Shown: positions 36,241 through 48,738, counted from the stretch's first letter. The stretch is DNA of 64,000 bases from Lytechinus pictus (GCF_037042905.1 NC_087252.1:15991201-16055200); one strand, 5' to 3'. The notes: generated by a model from the letters alone, not told the origin. Numbers and translations: made by a program.

Positions 36241-36967
36241 TAGAGATTACACGTTCCCATAGAGATTACACGTAAGCAAATTTGAGAATTGCAAATCCAA
36301 TTTTGCAAGCGAAAATGGGCATGATCCCGGCATCTGATAAAAAAATGGAGGGCACACTTCCGAAAGCTGAGAATCTCAGCTACAACATATTCAAAGTTAA
36401 GAGATAACTGATAAAAGAAAATGGAGATATAGCTCACGAAATAGAAGAATGTAGAATCTAGTTTTGAGAAAAAGTCATGTCCCATAGAGATTACACGCAA
36501 AATGAGTAAAAATGACATGCCTTTATTATTTGCAATTTTTCAAGATGATCCGTTTATTAAATGAAAAATAAAGGCAATAACTCAGAAAGAGTAAGACCTA
36601 AGCTACAACATATCGAAAAATTGGGCGAAAATTGACCAATATTCACGGAGTTAGAGCCTAATTTGCATAATTGTTATGACGTCATAACAAGCAAAATGGA
36701 TATTTTGATTTCCGACGCAGTTTTGATGACGTCATGATCAAATTGTGAGACAATGGTAACAAGAAATCAAATCTACAACTCATATTCTATCGACATATGA
36801 AAAAAAAATTGGGGGTCAACGGACTATTTAAAGAGCTACAGTGAATTTTCAATAGGCATGTTTTTGCCCATATATGGCCTATAGTGAGAGCTCGCGCGCA
36901 CACGTGCTGCAAACTTCAACGGGTGTTAATTTCGTTATTAATGGTCGTAGAAGGTTGATCAAGGTAT

Positions 36968-39525
36968 GGGCAATTCCAGCGTAACGGACATGACGTTCAG
37001 ACAAATTTTTGTAATTCAAAGGTTTATACAGTAGAATTAGCAGTCTTTTGATAATTGCTACTGAGCTTATCAGACACATTTAAGTATCAGTTACATACAC
37101 ATGAAATTTCAAATCGTTTCGTTGAACAGTTGCGGAGAAATTGCACTCTTTGTCAGCGTAACGGACATGACACGAAATGGACGAAGCATTTTTACCTCCT
37201 ATTGCTTATCAAAATTCCTGTGAATTCTTAGATTGCATGCACCCGACGCTGGTGTTAATTTAACCTTAAGATCATGCTCTATCCATAAAATGGTGTTTAA
37301 CAAAAGTTTTACAGTGCATTCTGTATTCATAGCTCAAAATGTAGTGTAACGGACATGACACATGAAGCGTAACGGACATGACAGTTTCGTCCACTTTTTG
37401 TAAGCGAATATAATTATTTTATTACAAGATATGGTACAAGTCTAATTGGTTACTTGTTAAGGCTAGAGGTTAGAGACACACATCATAACTGGTAATCTGT
37501 AATATCTCCTATTATTTTGCAATTTGAGAGGGGGGCTTTGCGTACAATATTTATAAAACAAAAAAATATTTGGAAAAATTTCTTTTACACCAGTTAACAA
37601 CAGTTAATTATTATTTTCCAGTTACTACCATCCGCCACATCTAATTAAAAGAGAAAAAGTTGATAGTAAAGATTATTTTTTATTCATGGCTTACTATTTG
37701 ACAATATACACTAGCGTAACGGACATGACACCCTTCCGAAGTGAACTTCATCAGCACTTCTTAGTTGCAAAATGAAAGAAATATGAATAATGAATGTAAT
37801 TATTAACAGCAAAGTACCTTTACTAACATTCTTAAGAAAAAAATGTAGACATTATTGGCACTTTTGGCAGGTATTATTAATTTAATAGCTATAGCCCACA
37901 TGATAATTTTATATAGAATACAATGCTTTAATAGTACCATAGGCACACTGAGAAGAGCAAATCAGATTTTTTTGTGAGAAGAAAACAAAATGTACCAGAC
38001 CTGATTAAATCCAAGATGAAAATACACCTGTATTATAAAATGTATTTTATGATAAAGAATATGTACTAGTATTAATGTCAATTTTAAGATTAAAAAAATG
38101 ATATTAAAAAGTATTTTAAATTTTGATAGCAGTACCTGGAAACCAGTCTTTCATTATCGATTATGTACGAGTTATAAGGTAATCGGAATGTTTGTAAATC
38201 GCTTCTGAGATTTTTTTCATTCAAAATAAAGATCCTTGGTATAATCATCCTTTCATCAAATCTTGGATGTACTAAATCTTACGATCTTGCTTGCTGACAA
38301 ATGTGGCTGTATCTAATTTCATTGTATTGTCTGCGCTGCTTGATACATCATTCAAATCATGATTATGGCTGACCAAAATACTATGATGACATAATTTATT
38401 GATTGCGCCACATTCCTTCCACAGCCTCTTTGCTTTGTGATATTAAGAAGTGCCACTGTAGATTCATGGATTCATAGAGCTACATCATGTAACACAGATA
38501 TCTGAATATTTACAAACTTGTTTTAAATGTGAGCCAGTGCCATCACTGAAGAAGTTGAGGGTTGGTGAAAGTCAGATACTTTGAAGCAATGTCATCAAAG
38601 ATCTCATGAATTCACAAGTTGGAGTTTTATCATGCTCCAAACTGTCAGTGCAAACACCTAAGATCATCAATTATTGTTCAAACACAAATGATGCAGATTG
38701 TGATCTGAGTATGTTGCCAGATTTAGCTGCATCTTATCCTAATATTATGTGGCATACCGTTAATTCTTAGAAAAATATACCAGAACAAGAGCTGAACTTT
38801 CATCATTTACCAACTTCTAAAAATAGCTAGAATGACATGCAGATTCTAGGAGTTATTACATCCAGCTATCCTCAAGCAATTGAGACTGACCACAGTCTGT
38901 GACACTGAGCCTAATATTTTGTTTTTGTGAATGCTGCCTTTTGTCATATATTAGGTGTCATGTCCGTTACGCGAATTGTCATGTCCGTTACGCCATTTTT
39001 ATGAAAATGAGAAGTGGTCAGGGAAAATGATTGCTACACATGGTAGGGGGTTTAATTCTAACATAGAATCTGAATCTGCAGTACCTTCAGACAAATTTCC
39101 TGTAAGCCGTGAAAACTTTAAGTGAAAAACGTAACGGACATGACACTGATAATGGTAAAGAAATCACATTAATCTGAAGATCGATTTCTCTAAAATTGAT
39201 GAATGGCATGAAATATCACAATGATTTTCTGTTGATTTAAACATTAATCATCTATACAAAAGTTAAAAGAGACCTGTGGGACCTTATTTGCTTTTAGTAG
39301 AGACAGGAAAGATGAATTGTTTAAAAATAGCCAAATTTTTTAGATTTTGCAATTTATTATTTTATTTTTTTGATGATGGAAAAAACCACAAAATTTTATC
39401 AATATTGTGATTTTTCTATTGGAAATTGAAACTTTATAGATTACTTTTTAAGAAAATTTGACTGCTTAAGTGAAATCTGAAACTTCATTTTTTCTCGAAA
39501 GTGAACATTTTCCATGGAATTGCCC
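36968..39525. mobile_element. 2,558-base insertion with 11-base TIRs, GTAT flanks and iterated GTAACGGACATGACA
   Basis: Termini are GGGCAATTCCA (36968-36978) and TGGAATTGCCC (39515-39525), flanked by GTAT at 36964-36967 and 39526-39529. The same host sequence without the insert, with a single GTAT, occurs at 41151, 42149 and 44970. The interior has eight copies of a 15-base motif: forward at 36981, 37158, 37346, 37369, 37716 and 39131, reverse at 38956 and 38977. No long ORF exists, so it is non-autonomous or decayed. Clustered short motifs near the ends are typical of transposase-binding sites. The superfamily is not identified; a 4-base duplication is used by several. Confidence 0.85.
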
Positions 39526-42500
39526 GTATCAAATTGTTCAGAATTATATTATCGGTGCATTGATATAAAAAAAATGGCGATCCTATGTTGCATAGTGCTG
39601 TTACGCGCGGGAATGCGCGCGTAACCGTGCGCGCAAATTTTTGAAATCCTTAAAATGACCTACATGTAATTCGTACTCTACTTTGGTCAAAAAGTGATTT
39701 TGAGCACTTTAAAATTTTGACGCGCGCGTACGCGCACGTCGTGACCTTTACATGACCTTTGATGACATGGACAGTTGACCCTTGACCTGAAGTTAATGTG
39801 ATGTAAATATGATTAATTTTTGATAATTGTTAATGACGATATGATTGATAATGTGATTTCACAAAATGGCGCCTGGATTACGTCACGATGACCTAATGAC
39901 CTTGAAAAAGTTGATTTAACTTGAAATCATAGGGCTTGATGACTGACAGAAATTTGAAGGAAATTGACCATCTCGATTTTGAGTGAACGTGTGTACAAAA
40001 AAGTGTACGGAAGAAATAAAAATAAACTAGATTTTAATTCGTCATGCGGACGAATCAGGTGGTCTGTCCTTATTCTCGCCAACATGATCACTATTACCAT
40101 GTTCAAGCAGATCAATATGATCTTCATGATGACAATGGAATGTTCATTATGGATGGAATACTTGTGAAAGTCGGGAGATGATAAAGAACTGTGAAAAGGG
40201 TCTCTTTGATATATGAAAATACATGTGATATGAAAATAGTAATTATAATCTGTTTAATCTTGCTTAATTTTAACTTTCATACTTTTTAAATACCATAAAG
40301 GATCATGTACGAGGTGGTAAAAAGAAAAAAAAAGAAAAAAAAAATCACCTTGTTCACCCCCAGGACTCGAACCTGTGCCCCCGAGAACTCAAGTCAAGTG
40401 CGTTATCCATTGAGCCACGATATTCCCCATAGAGATTACACGTTCCCATAGAGATTACACGTAAGCAAATTTGAGAATTACAAATCCAATTTTGCAAGCG
40501 AAAAACGGGCATGATCCTGGCATGTGATCGAAGAATGGAGAGCACACTCCCGAAAGCTTAGAATCTCAGCTACATCATACCAAAAGCTCAGGGATAACTA
40601 ACAAGAAAAAATGGAGATATAGCTCACGAAATAGAGGAATGTAGAATCTAGTTTTGAGAAAAAGTCATGTCCCATAGAGATTACACGTAAAATGAGGAAA
40701 AATTACATGCCTCTTTTCATCGCAATTTTACACCATGATGCGTTTTTCAAAATGAAAATTCATGGTACCTAACGAGAAAGAGTACATTCTAAACCACCAC
40801 ATATCGAAATCTGGGCGAAAAATGATCAATATTCACGGAGTTATGATCAAATTTGCATATATTTGATGACGTCATTTTTGAAAAAATGAAATTTTCAGTT
40901 TAGGCGCAATTTTGATGACGTCATGATCAAATTGAGGGACAATGGTGACATGAAATCAAATCTACAACTCATACTCTATCGATATATGAAAAAAAATGGG
41001 GGTCAACGGACTATTTAAAGAGCTACAGTGAATTTTTAATAGGCATGTTTTTGCCCATATATGGCCTATAGTAAGAGCTCGCGCGCACACGTGCTGCAAA
41101 CTTTAACGGGTGATAATTTCGTTAATACTTGTCGTAGAAGGTTGATCAAGGTATCAAATTGTTCAGAATTATATTATCGGTGCATTGATATAAAAAAATT
41201 TGGCGATTCTATGTTGGAAGATGCAATTACGCGCGAAAACGCGCGCGCATGTGCGTGCGAGCGTTTTTTTGCAAAATGCTTAAAATGGCCTGAAACGTAT
41301 GGAAAATTAATTTGGAACGAATTTGAGCATTTTAAAATTTTAATGCGCGTGTACGTGCGCGTCGAGGTGCGCGCGCGGAATTTGATGAAATTTTTAGTTG
41401 ACCGTTGACCTGAAGTTGATGTATACCAAATATAGTTGATTTTTGATGACTCGTTATCGAGATATGATAATGACCTGATTTTTACAAAATGGCGCCTGGA
41501 TGACGTCACGATGACCTAATGAGCTTGAAAAAAGGAGGGCACACTTCCGAAAGCTTAGAATCTCAGCTACATCATACCAAAAGCTCAGGGATAACTAACA
41601 AGAAAAAATGGAGATATAGCTCACGAAATAGAGGAATGTAGAATCTAGTTTTGAGAAAAAGTCATGTCCCATAGAGATTACACGTAAAATGAGGAAAAAT
41701 GACATGCCTCTTTTCATCGCAATTTTACACCATGATGCGTTTTTCAAAATGAAAATTCATGATAACTGACGAGAAAGAGTACATTCTAAACCACTACATA
41801 TCGAAATCTGGGCGAAAAATGATCAATATTCACGGAGTTATGACCAAATTTGCATATATTTGATGACGTCATTTTTGAAAAAATGAAATTTTCAGTTTAG
41901 GCGCAATTTTGATGACGTCATGATCAAATTGAGGGACAATGGTGACATGAAATCAAATCTACAACTCATACTCTATCGATATATGAAAAAAAATTGGGGG
42001 TCAACGGACTATTTAAAGAGCTACAGTGAATTTTTAATAGGCATTTTTTTGCCCATATATGGCCTATAGTAAGAGCTCGCGCGCACACGTGCTGCAAACT
42101 TTAACGGGTGTTAATTTCGTTATTAATGATCGTAGAAGGTTGATCAAGGTATCAAATTGCTCAGAATTATATTATCAATGCAATGATATAAAAAACGGCG
42201 TTTCTGCGTTGCGTTGAAAGCGTTGCGCGTTTCCGCGCGCGCATACCTGTGCGTGCGCAAATTTTTGAAATGCTTAAAATGACCTAAAACGTACTTTACT
42301 TTGGTCAAAAAGTGATTTTGAGCATTTTAAAAATTTGACGAGCGCGTACGCGCGCGTCGTGACCTCCAGGTGACCTTTGATGACATGACCTGTTGACCCT
42401 TGACCTGAAGTTGATGTGATGTCAATTTGATTGATTTTTGATAATTGATAATGGAGATATGATCGACAATGTGATTTTACAAAATGGCGCCTGGATGACG

Positions 42501-42639
42501 TCATCATGACCTGATATCCTTGAAAAAGTTGATATTACTTGAAATCATATGGCTTGATGACTGACAGAAATTTGAAGGAAATTGACCATGTCGATTTCGA
42601 GTGAACGTGTGTACAAAAAAGTGTACGGAAGAAATAAAA

Positions 42640-42850
42640 ATAAATAAATAAAGAATAAAGAAAATTCTAGCGAAATCAATAGGTGATCTGTCATAGACAG
42701 ACCACCTAATAAAGAATAAATAAATAAAGAAAATTCTAACGAAATCGATAGGTGATCTGTCATCGACAGACCACCTAATAAAGAATAAATAAATAAAGAA
42801 AGAAAATTCTAACGAAATCAATAGGTGATCTGTCATCGACAGACCACCTG
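42640..42850 (+). repeat. Tandem hairpin-tail repeat, three units of about 65-73 bases
   Basis: Each unit has AATAAATAAAGAAAATTCTA(A/G)CGAAATC followed by AGGTGATCTGTCAT(A/C)GACAG and ACCACCT, whose halves pair. Two units occur at 43185-43323 and one at 45450-45532. The tail sits at the end of family D copies. Confidence 0.8.
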
Positions 42851-43550
42851 AAAAAAAATCATCTTGTTCACCCCCAGGACTCGAACCTGCGCCCCCGAGA
42901 ACTCAAGTCAAGTGCGTTATCCATTGAGCCACGATATTCCCCATAGACCTGAAGTTGATGTGATGTCAATTTGATTGATTTTTGATAATTGATAATGGAG
43001 ATATGATCGACAATGTGATTTTACAAAATGGCGCCTGGATGACGTCATCATGACCTGATATCCTTGAAAAAGTTGATATTACTTGAAATCATATGGCTTG
43101 ATGACTGACAGAAATTTGAAGGAAATTGACCATGTCGATTTCGAGTGAACGTGTGTACAAAAAAGTGTACGGAAGAAATAAAAATAAATAAATAAAGAAT
43201 AAAGAAAATTCTAACGAAATCGATAGGTGATCTGTCATCGACAGACCACCTAATAAAGAATAAATAAATAAAGAAAGAAAATTCTAACGAAATCAATAGG
43301 TGATCTGTCATCGACAGACCACCTGAAAAAAAATCATCTTGTTCACCCCCAGGACTCGAACCTGCGCCCCCGAGAACTCAAGTCAAGTGCGTTATCCATT
43401 GAGCCACGATATTCCCCATAGAGATTACACGTTCCCATAGAGAAAAACGGGCATGATCCTGGCATCTGATCGAAAAATGGAGGGCACATTTCCGAAAGCT
43501 TAGAATCTCAGCTACATCATACTAAAAGTTCAGGGATAACTAACAAGAAC

Positions 43551-44425
43551 AAGTGGAATGCCTCTGGCCGTCTCACCTGCATCACGCGATTCAATATAGC
43601 AGCAGTGCTGATTTTGAAAACTACTATAACTCGCACAAGATGTTCAGTGATACTTGGTTACTCTTATTTCCACGTTTTATGAACTAGACCAATACACTTA
43701 TAGAGATATGATGGCAATTCAACAAATACCCCCAACGTGGCCAAAGTTCTTTGACCTTACATGACCTTTGACCTTGATTATGTGACCTGAAACTCGCACA
43801 GGATGTTCAGTGATACTTGATTACTATTATGTCCAAGTTTTATGAACTAGATCAACACACTTTCAAATTTATGGCTGTAATTCAACAAATACCCCAATTT
43901 GGCCAAAGTTCATTGACCCTAAATGACCTTTGACCTTGATCATGTGACCTGAAACTTGCACAGGATGTTCAGTAATACTTGATTACTATTATGTCAAGTT
44001 TCATGAATCAGATCCATAAACTTTCAAAGTTATGATGGTAATTCAACAGATACCCCCAATTCGGCCAAAGTTCATTGACCCTAAATGACCTTTGACCTTG
44101 GTCATGTGACGTGAAACTCATGCAGGATGTTCATTGATAATTGATTAACCTTATGTATAAGTTTCATGAACTAGGTCCATATATTTTCTAAGTTATGATG
44201 ACATTTCAAAAACTTAACCTTAGGTTAAGATTTTGATGTTGATTCCCCCAACATGGTCTAAGTTCATTGACCCTAAATGACCTTTGACCTTGGTCATGTG
44301 ACATGAAACTCAGGCAGGATGTTCAGTAATACTTGATTAACCTTATGGCCAAGTCGCCGTCGCCGCCGCCGTCGCCGTCGGAAAAGCGGCGCCTATAGTC
44401 TCACTCTGCTATGCAGGTGAGACAA
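43551..44425. mobile_element. Family E element nested in family D
   Basis: Closely matches 4697-5697 with the same GTCTCACCTGCATC and ATGCAGGTGAGAC ends. The host reads CTAACAAGAA before and AAAAATGGAGATATAGC after, while the uninterrupted host at about 41596 reads CTAACAAGAAAAAATGGAGA. Confidence 0.85.
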
Positions 44426-45563
44426 AAAATGGAGATATAGCTCACGAAATAGAGGAATGTAGAATCTAGTTTTGAGAAAAAGTCATGTCCCATAGAGATT
44501 ACACGTAAAATGAGGAAAAATGACATGCCTCTTTTCATCGCAATTTTACACCATGATGCGTTTTTCAAAATGAAAATTCATGATAACTGACGAGAAAGAG
44601 TACATTCTAAACCACTACATATCGAAATCTGGGCGAAAAATGATCAATATTCACGGAGTTATGATCAAATTTGCATAAATTTGATGAAGTCATTTTTGAA
44701 AAAATGAAATTTTCAGTTTAGGCGCAATTTTGATGACGTCATGATCAAACTGAGGGACAATGGTGACATGAAATCAAATCTACAACTCATACTCTATCGA
44801 TACATGAACAAAAAATTGGGGTCAACGGACTATTTAAAGAGCTACAGTGAATTTTCAATAGACATGTTTTTGCCCATATATGGCCTGTAGTGAGAGCTCG
44901 CGTGCACACGTGCTGCAAAGTTTAACGGGTGATAATTTCGTTATTACTTGTCGTAGAAGGTTGATCAAGGTATCAAATTGTTCAGAATTATATTATCGGT
45001 GCATTCATATTAAAAAAAATGGCGATCCTATGTTGCATAGTGCCGTTACGCGCGAGAATGCGCGCGCATGTGCGTGCGCGTTTTTTTTTGCAAAATGCTT
45101 AAAATGGCCTGAAACGTATGGAAAATTAATTTGGAACGAATTTGAGCATTTTAAAATTTTAATGCGCGCGTACGTGCGCGTCGAGGTGCGCGCGCGGAAT
45201 TTGATGAAATTTTTAGTTGACCTGAAGTTGATGTATACCAAATATAGTTGATTTTTGATGACTCGTTATCGAGATATGATAATGACCTGATTTTTACAAA
45301 ATGGTGCCTGGATGACGTCACGATGACCTAATGACCTTGAAAAAGTTGATTTAACTTTTAATCATAGGGCTTGATGACTGACAGAAATTTGAAGGAAATT
45401 GACCATGTCGATTTCGAGTGAACGTGTGTACAAAAAAGTGTACGGAAGATATAAAAATAAATAAAGAATAAATAAATAAAGAAAATTCTAACGAAATCAA
45501 TGGGTGATCTGTCATCAACAGACCACCTAATAAAGGATACCAAAAAATCATTTGGCGGGGGGT

Positions 45564-46178
45564 ATCTGAATTTCAAAAAGAAAATCACATGCCTAAAAAG
45601 TTCAATATCTGCTCTTTCATTTGATACCTTAATCACAAAAAAATGGTCTAGAAGTAAAAAAGTTATGTTCCCTCGAAACAAAGCTTTTATTTCCATAATT
45701 TCATTAAATAAACTTGTTTTCACCGGTTTCCCACAGAAGCTTTCGCTCGGTTAACAAAAGACTTAGGGCATGGCTGATCTTCAACAAAACGGAGTGTCGA
45801 GTGAGTTTGAAGGCTAGCCTGTAAAACCTCTTCATTCTATGAAATTATTGAAATTCAAGCCTTATTTCAAATAGCCAGAACTTTCTTATTTCTTGACCAT
45901 TTTCTGTAATTGAGGTATCAAATTAAAGAGCAGATATTGAATTTTTTTAAAATGTGGTTTTTGTTTTGAAACCCAGATACAGCCCACCAAATGATTTTTT
46001 GCTATCCCCTCTTCAAATTGTTTTTGCTCATTCATGCGTGAATGAAAAATGATCTAAGTAATTCCAGATGAAAGAGGAGATTCTAAGCTTTACAATGGTA
46101 GGTCATTTGTCTATTGTATTTGTAATTAAGTTATGATAAATTATTGATAAATCTTGGTTTCGTTTTTTGTAGGACGCA

Positions 46179-46182
<4 letters not shown>
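45564..46182 (+). mobile_element. Family B right half, truncated
   Basis: Matches 3995-4582 and ends AATCTTGGTTTCG...GGACGCACTGTG before a TA microsatellite (46183-46220). The left end is replaced by family D sequence. Confidence 0.75.
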
Positions 46183-46226
<44 letters not shown>

Positions 46227-46449
46227 ATGCTGAAGATAATGCTTTCATTGCCAATAAAGTTTTTTATTGTTTCCTCAAATTTTCGACGGTCCTCCGTCTT
46301 CTTCAGGAGTTTAACAATGTGTTGTATCAATCAGAGAGCGCATCCTCAGACAGATGTTGCTATGATGACTGGCTGAGGATGCGCGCCCTTCACAGAAACA
46401 ACTCATAGTAACGCTATTTTGTAATAATGTTAAACACATCATTACTGAC

Positions 46450-46854
46450 ACCATAATTAAAATTAAAATTAAAATTAAAATTGCAAATAATGTGCACCCG
46501 CAGAGACATGACTGCGATGCCAGTAACGTGCTTTACTGTTTGCTCTGCGCACGCTGCCCCCATGCTATCTATATTGGTGAAACCAGCACGAAAATCCGAA
46601 TGCGCTTCAATGACCACAAATCATCTATTCAGAAGAAACGTACCGACCTTCCTGTTGCCAGACATTTCTGCCTTCCTGGACATTCGTTAGCGGATGTGAA
46701 AGTGTGCATATTTGGGGGAGGATACAAATCAGCGGACGAGAGGAAAACCGCTGAACTACGAATGATTGTTAAATGTAGGAGCTTTGAAGGTGATGGTATG
46801 AACAGAGATCTTGGATTCCTAAGCGGATATTCATTCTTCCGTTGGTTTCGTTAG
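46450..46854 (+). pseudogene. GIY-YIG endonuclease domain of a Penelope-like element
   Basis: The open frame runs in from an ATTAAA repeat and has no upstream ATG needed, as it is the C-terminus of a longer protein. Recognisable parts in order: C-x-ASNVLYCLLCARCPHAIYIGET (the YIG core with preceding cysteines), the arginine in TKIRMRFNDHKSSI and its histidine, PVARHFCLPGHS, and the glutamate in ERKTAELRMI. It ends GMNRDLGFLSGYSFF then stop at 46854. The layout matches the endonuclease that follows the reverse transcriptase in Penelope-like elements. The domain looks intact but lacks its partner. The nominal start codon at 46492 is GTG and not meaningful. Confidence 0.85.
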
Positions 46855-47207
46855 TTTTGAAAAAATACTTTGACAAGTGCCACGATGTTTGATATCGTAT
46901 CACACAGGAATGTTTCTTATTACTCAAAAATACCTATTCGTACTTAATACTTTCCGGGGGAGAATCATTTTCTCCTAACGAATTTGATCTTCGTTCTATC
47001 ATCTCATCGCTTAATTTTCTTATTGTTACGTAACGAGTAATGTTATTGCGCAATATTTTTTTCTTTACTGTTACGTAACAATGTGATTATTACAAAATAG
47101 CGTTACTATGAGTTGTTTCTGTGAAGGGCGCGCATCCTCAGCCAGTCATCATAGCAACATCTGTCTGAGGATGCGCTCTCTGATTGATACCACACATTGT
47201 TAAACTC

Positions 47208-47233
47208 CTGAAGAAGACGGAGGACCGTCGAAA
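47208..47233 (+). ncRNA. Hammerhead-ribozyme-like core in the Penelope terminal repeat
   Basis: CTGAAGA (47208-47214) is followed by a stem GACGG/CCGTC (47216-47220 and 47225-47229) and GAAA (47230-47233), the order of a hammerhead core. The same sequence is present inverted at about 46278-46304. Penelope-like elements are known to carry hammerheads in their terminal repeats. I could not place helices I and III and the cleavage site with confidence. Confidence 0.45.
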
Positions 47234-47400
47234 ATTTGAGGAAACAAACTTTATTGCCAATGAAAGCATTATCTTCAGCATTATTTTGTTACCTTACAGA
47301 AGCCAATACGTGAATCTTTAAGATATATATATATTCTTGTTTAATGGTAAAGTGTTTACTTTTATCATCAAATTGTTGAGTATATACCTATTTACTTACA

Positions 47401-47401
47401 A

Positions 47402-47453
<52 letters not shown>

Positions 47454-47475
47454 TTTTTGGCCCCCCCCCCCCCCA
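47401..47475. repeat. TA microsatellite followed by C run
   Basis: TA repeats (47405-47449), a T run, then a C run and CATTGGCGAAAGCTGGATCC, the same terminus seen near 12550 and, inverted, at 63178. Confidence 0.85.
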
Positions 47476-47504
47476 TTGGCGAAAGCTGGATCCGCCCCTG
47501 AAGA

Positions 47505-48440
47505 CCGATGAAAGACTGTTTTGAACCATTTCAAAAAGTTTTGGAGATCATGGAGACCACGAAGACCACTGAAAGAGCCATCAGGAATCGTGAAAGACCT
47601 CAGAGATCTTTGAAAGAAGGACGCTTGAAAGATCAAGCAAATTTCATGGTCTCACAGCAGTCTTTCAGAGGTCTTGCTCTCAGTGTCTCTCCCAGCGAGA
47701 CCATGTATTCACCAAAAAAGGATATTAACCTAGATTCTCAAATACATGAAATAAAAAACAGGTACCCATGATTCTTAACCCTATCTAGGCGCCTAAACGA
47801 CTGATTCAATATTTTTGCCATACAAATTTTTTTTTACCACGACGGTCCCTTTTTTTTAACTTTCAAATCTTGCGCAACTTTTGAAACCACTTTTGCCACA
47901 CCCAAACACGCGGTTCTGAAATTACGCAACATATTGGAACTGTATGTCAGACCAAAAATTGCTCAAAAATTGCTCAAAAAAGTGATTTCATGTACAAAGT
48001 CAATGGAAATTGTTATTTCAACAAAAAATCATAAATATATGATCATTTTTAGTTTTGCTGGTTTAAATGGATTTACTTTATGTTGTTTATGATCTTAAAA
48101 GTCCCTGACAAAGTTAATTGAAAAAAACAATAACAAAAGGTTAAGAAAACAAGGGAATACAAAAGAAATTGCAAAACAAATACATAAGATATTGATCTGA
48201 TATCGCAATTTTTCATGTACCTGTACATTTGCTAAGAACAAGACAAGAGTTTCTACATGTATACCAAAAATCAGACAATTTGTAGCTTTATTTAGGGAGT
48301 CCGAGGAAAAAGTATAATTTTGCATACTAATTATGCATTAGCATGAATCAAATTACATACAATTTTGTATAATATGTTCCAGACAACCTGCATGCAATTT
48401 TTGAATTGAGATCTCGAGGCGGGCCTGAGCCCCCCCCCCC
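47505..48440 (-). repeat. Dispersed repeats: GAAAGACT repeat and inverted family H
   Basis: 47505-47665 carries repeated GAAAGA(C/T) phrases like 22080-22290. 47790-48440 carries family H phrases in the opposite orientation to 25560 and 33340, ending in a C run at 48430. No coding is seen. Confidence 0.5.
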
Positions 48441-48496
48441 CCTCCCGACCATATGATCTCCCAAAGTACCAGTGTACCAGTACCAGTTTATCTTAC

Positions 48497-48577
48497 CTTG
48501 TGTATTCCATTGGTCTTGAGCTGTATCAGGGTTGGTCATGTCTTCATCTACTTCACGTTTGATGGTGAAGGTTTGAC
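48497..48577 (-). CDS. 81-base acidic exon with psi-K-x-E motif (copy 1)
   Basis: On minus the acceptor TACTAG and donor CAAG-GTAAGA bound exactly 81 bases in phase 1-1. The peptide is QTFTIKREVDEDMTNPDTAQ then DQWNTQ. IKRE followed by VDED fits the SUMO-acceptor consensus with downstream acidic residues. The phase matches the finger exon acceptor at 21952, and splicing would give ...NTQ-D-KDLLDGVDM. Coding by itself is short, but conservation of boundaries and frame among three copies supports a real exon. Confidence 0.75.
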
Positions 48578-48738
48578 CTAGTATGAGCAGATAAATAGTA
48601 AGCAAATAATGAAGATAACAATCAACCCGGGGGGAGGGGGGGGGGGGACACTTCCATCGACGAGTGGATACCATGCGCGACCATGGGGTCTCGAAAAGCA
48701 CCCTAAAATGGATTTTCCATATTCTGAAAATGCACCCC

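Larger units (their letters stand above)
35839..45530. repeat. Repeated copies of a composite repeat (family D)
   Basis: Starts are visible at 35838 and 40029 (AGATTTTAATTCGTCATGCG). Later partial copies begin near 41536, 42402, 42946, 43445 and 44426. Common order: tRNA-like segment, CCCATAGAGATTACACGT phrases, GATATAGCTCACGAAATAG, paired ATGACGTCAT sites, a CG-rich GCGCGCGTACGCGC part, ACAAAATGGCGCCTGGAT, then AAATAAATAAAGAAAATTCTA and a hairpin tail (AGGTGATCTGTCATCGACAG then ACCACCT). Frames at 41061 and 44880 translate the same stretch in two copies and are interrupted in others, so I do not call them genes. A 544-base direct duplication links 42402 and 42946. Confidence 0.8.
46221..47288 (+). 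mobile_element. Penelope-like retroelement remnant with long inverted ends
   Basis: The segment is bounded by inverted repeats of about 205 bases (46221-46429 and 47086-47288), near-identical in reverse complement and both containing the GGATGCGC...CAGACAGATGTTGCTATGATG block. Between them lies a GIY-YIG endonuclease frame. Long terminal repeats in inverted arrangement are known for Penelope-like elements. The reverse transcriptase is absent, so the copy is severely 5'-truncated. TA microsatellites border both sides (46183-46220; 47401-47449). Confidence 0.8.

Noticed and set aside
36981-39145. GTAACGGACATGACA copies as a CRISPR or minisatellite array
   Set aside because: The copies are irregularly spaced, in both orientations, and confined to one transposon-like insert.
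41061-41408. 115-residue frame shared in part with 44880-45251
   Set aside because: Both lie in family D repeat copies. Corresponding frames are broken in the copies at 36.9 and 42.1 kb, and the text follows CG-rich microvariation rather than protein constraint.
41174-41509. 111-residue minus-strand frame
   Set aside because: It overlaps the family D repeat on the opposite strand and is not maintained in the other copies.
45358-45723. 121-residue minus-strand frame
   Set aside because: It spans the junction of a family D tail and a truncated family B element, so it is a chance fusion frame.
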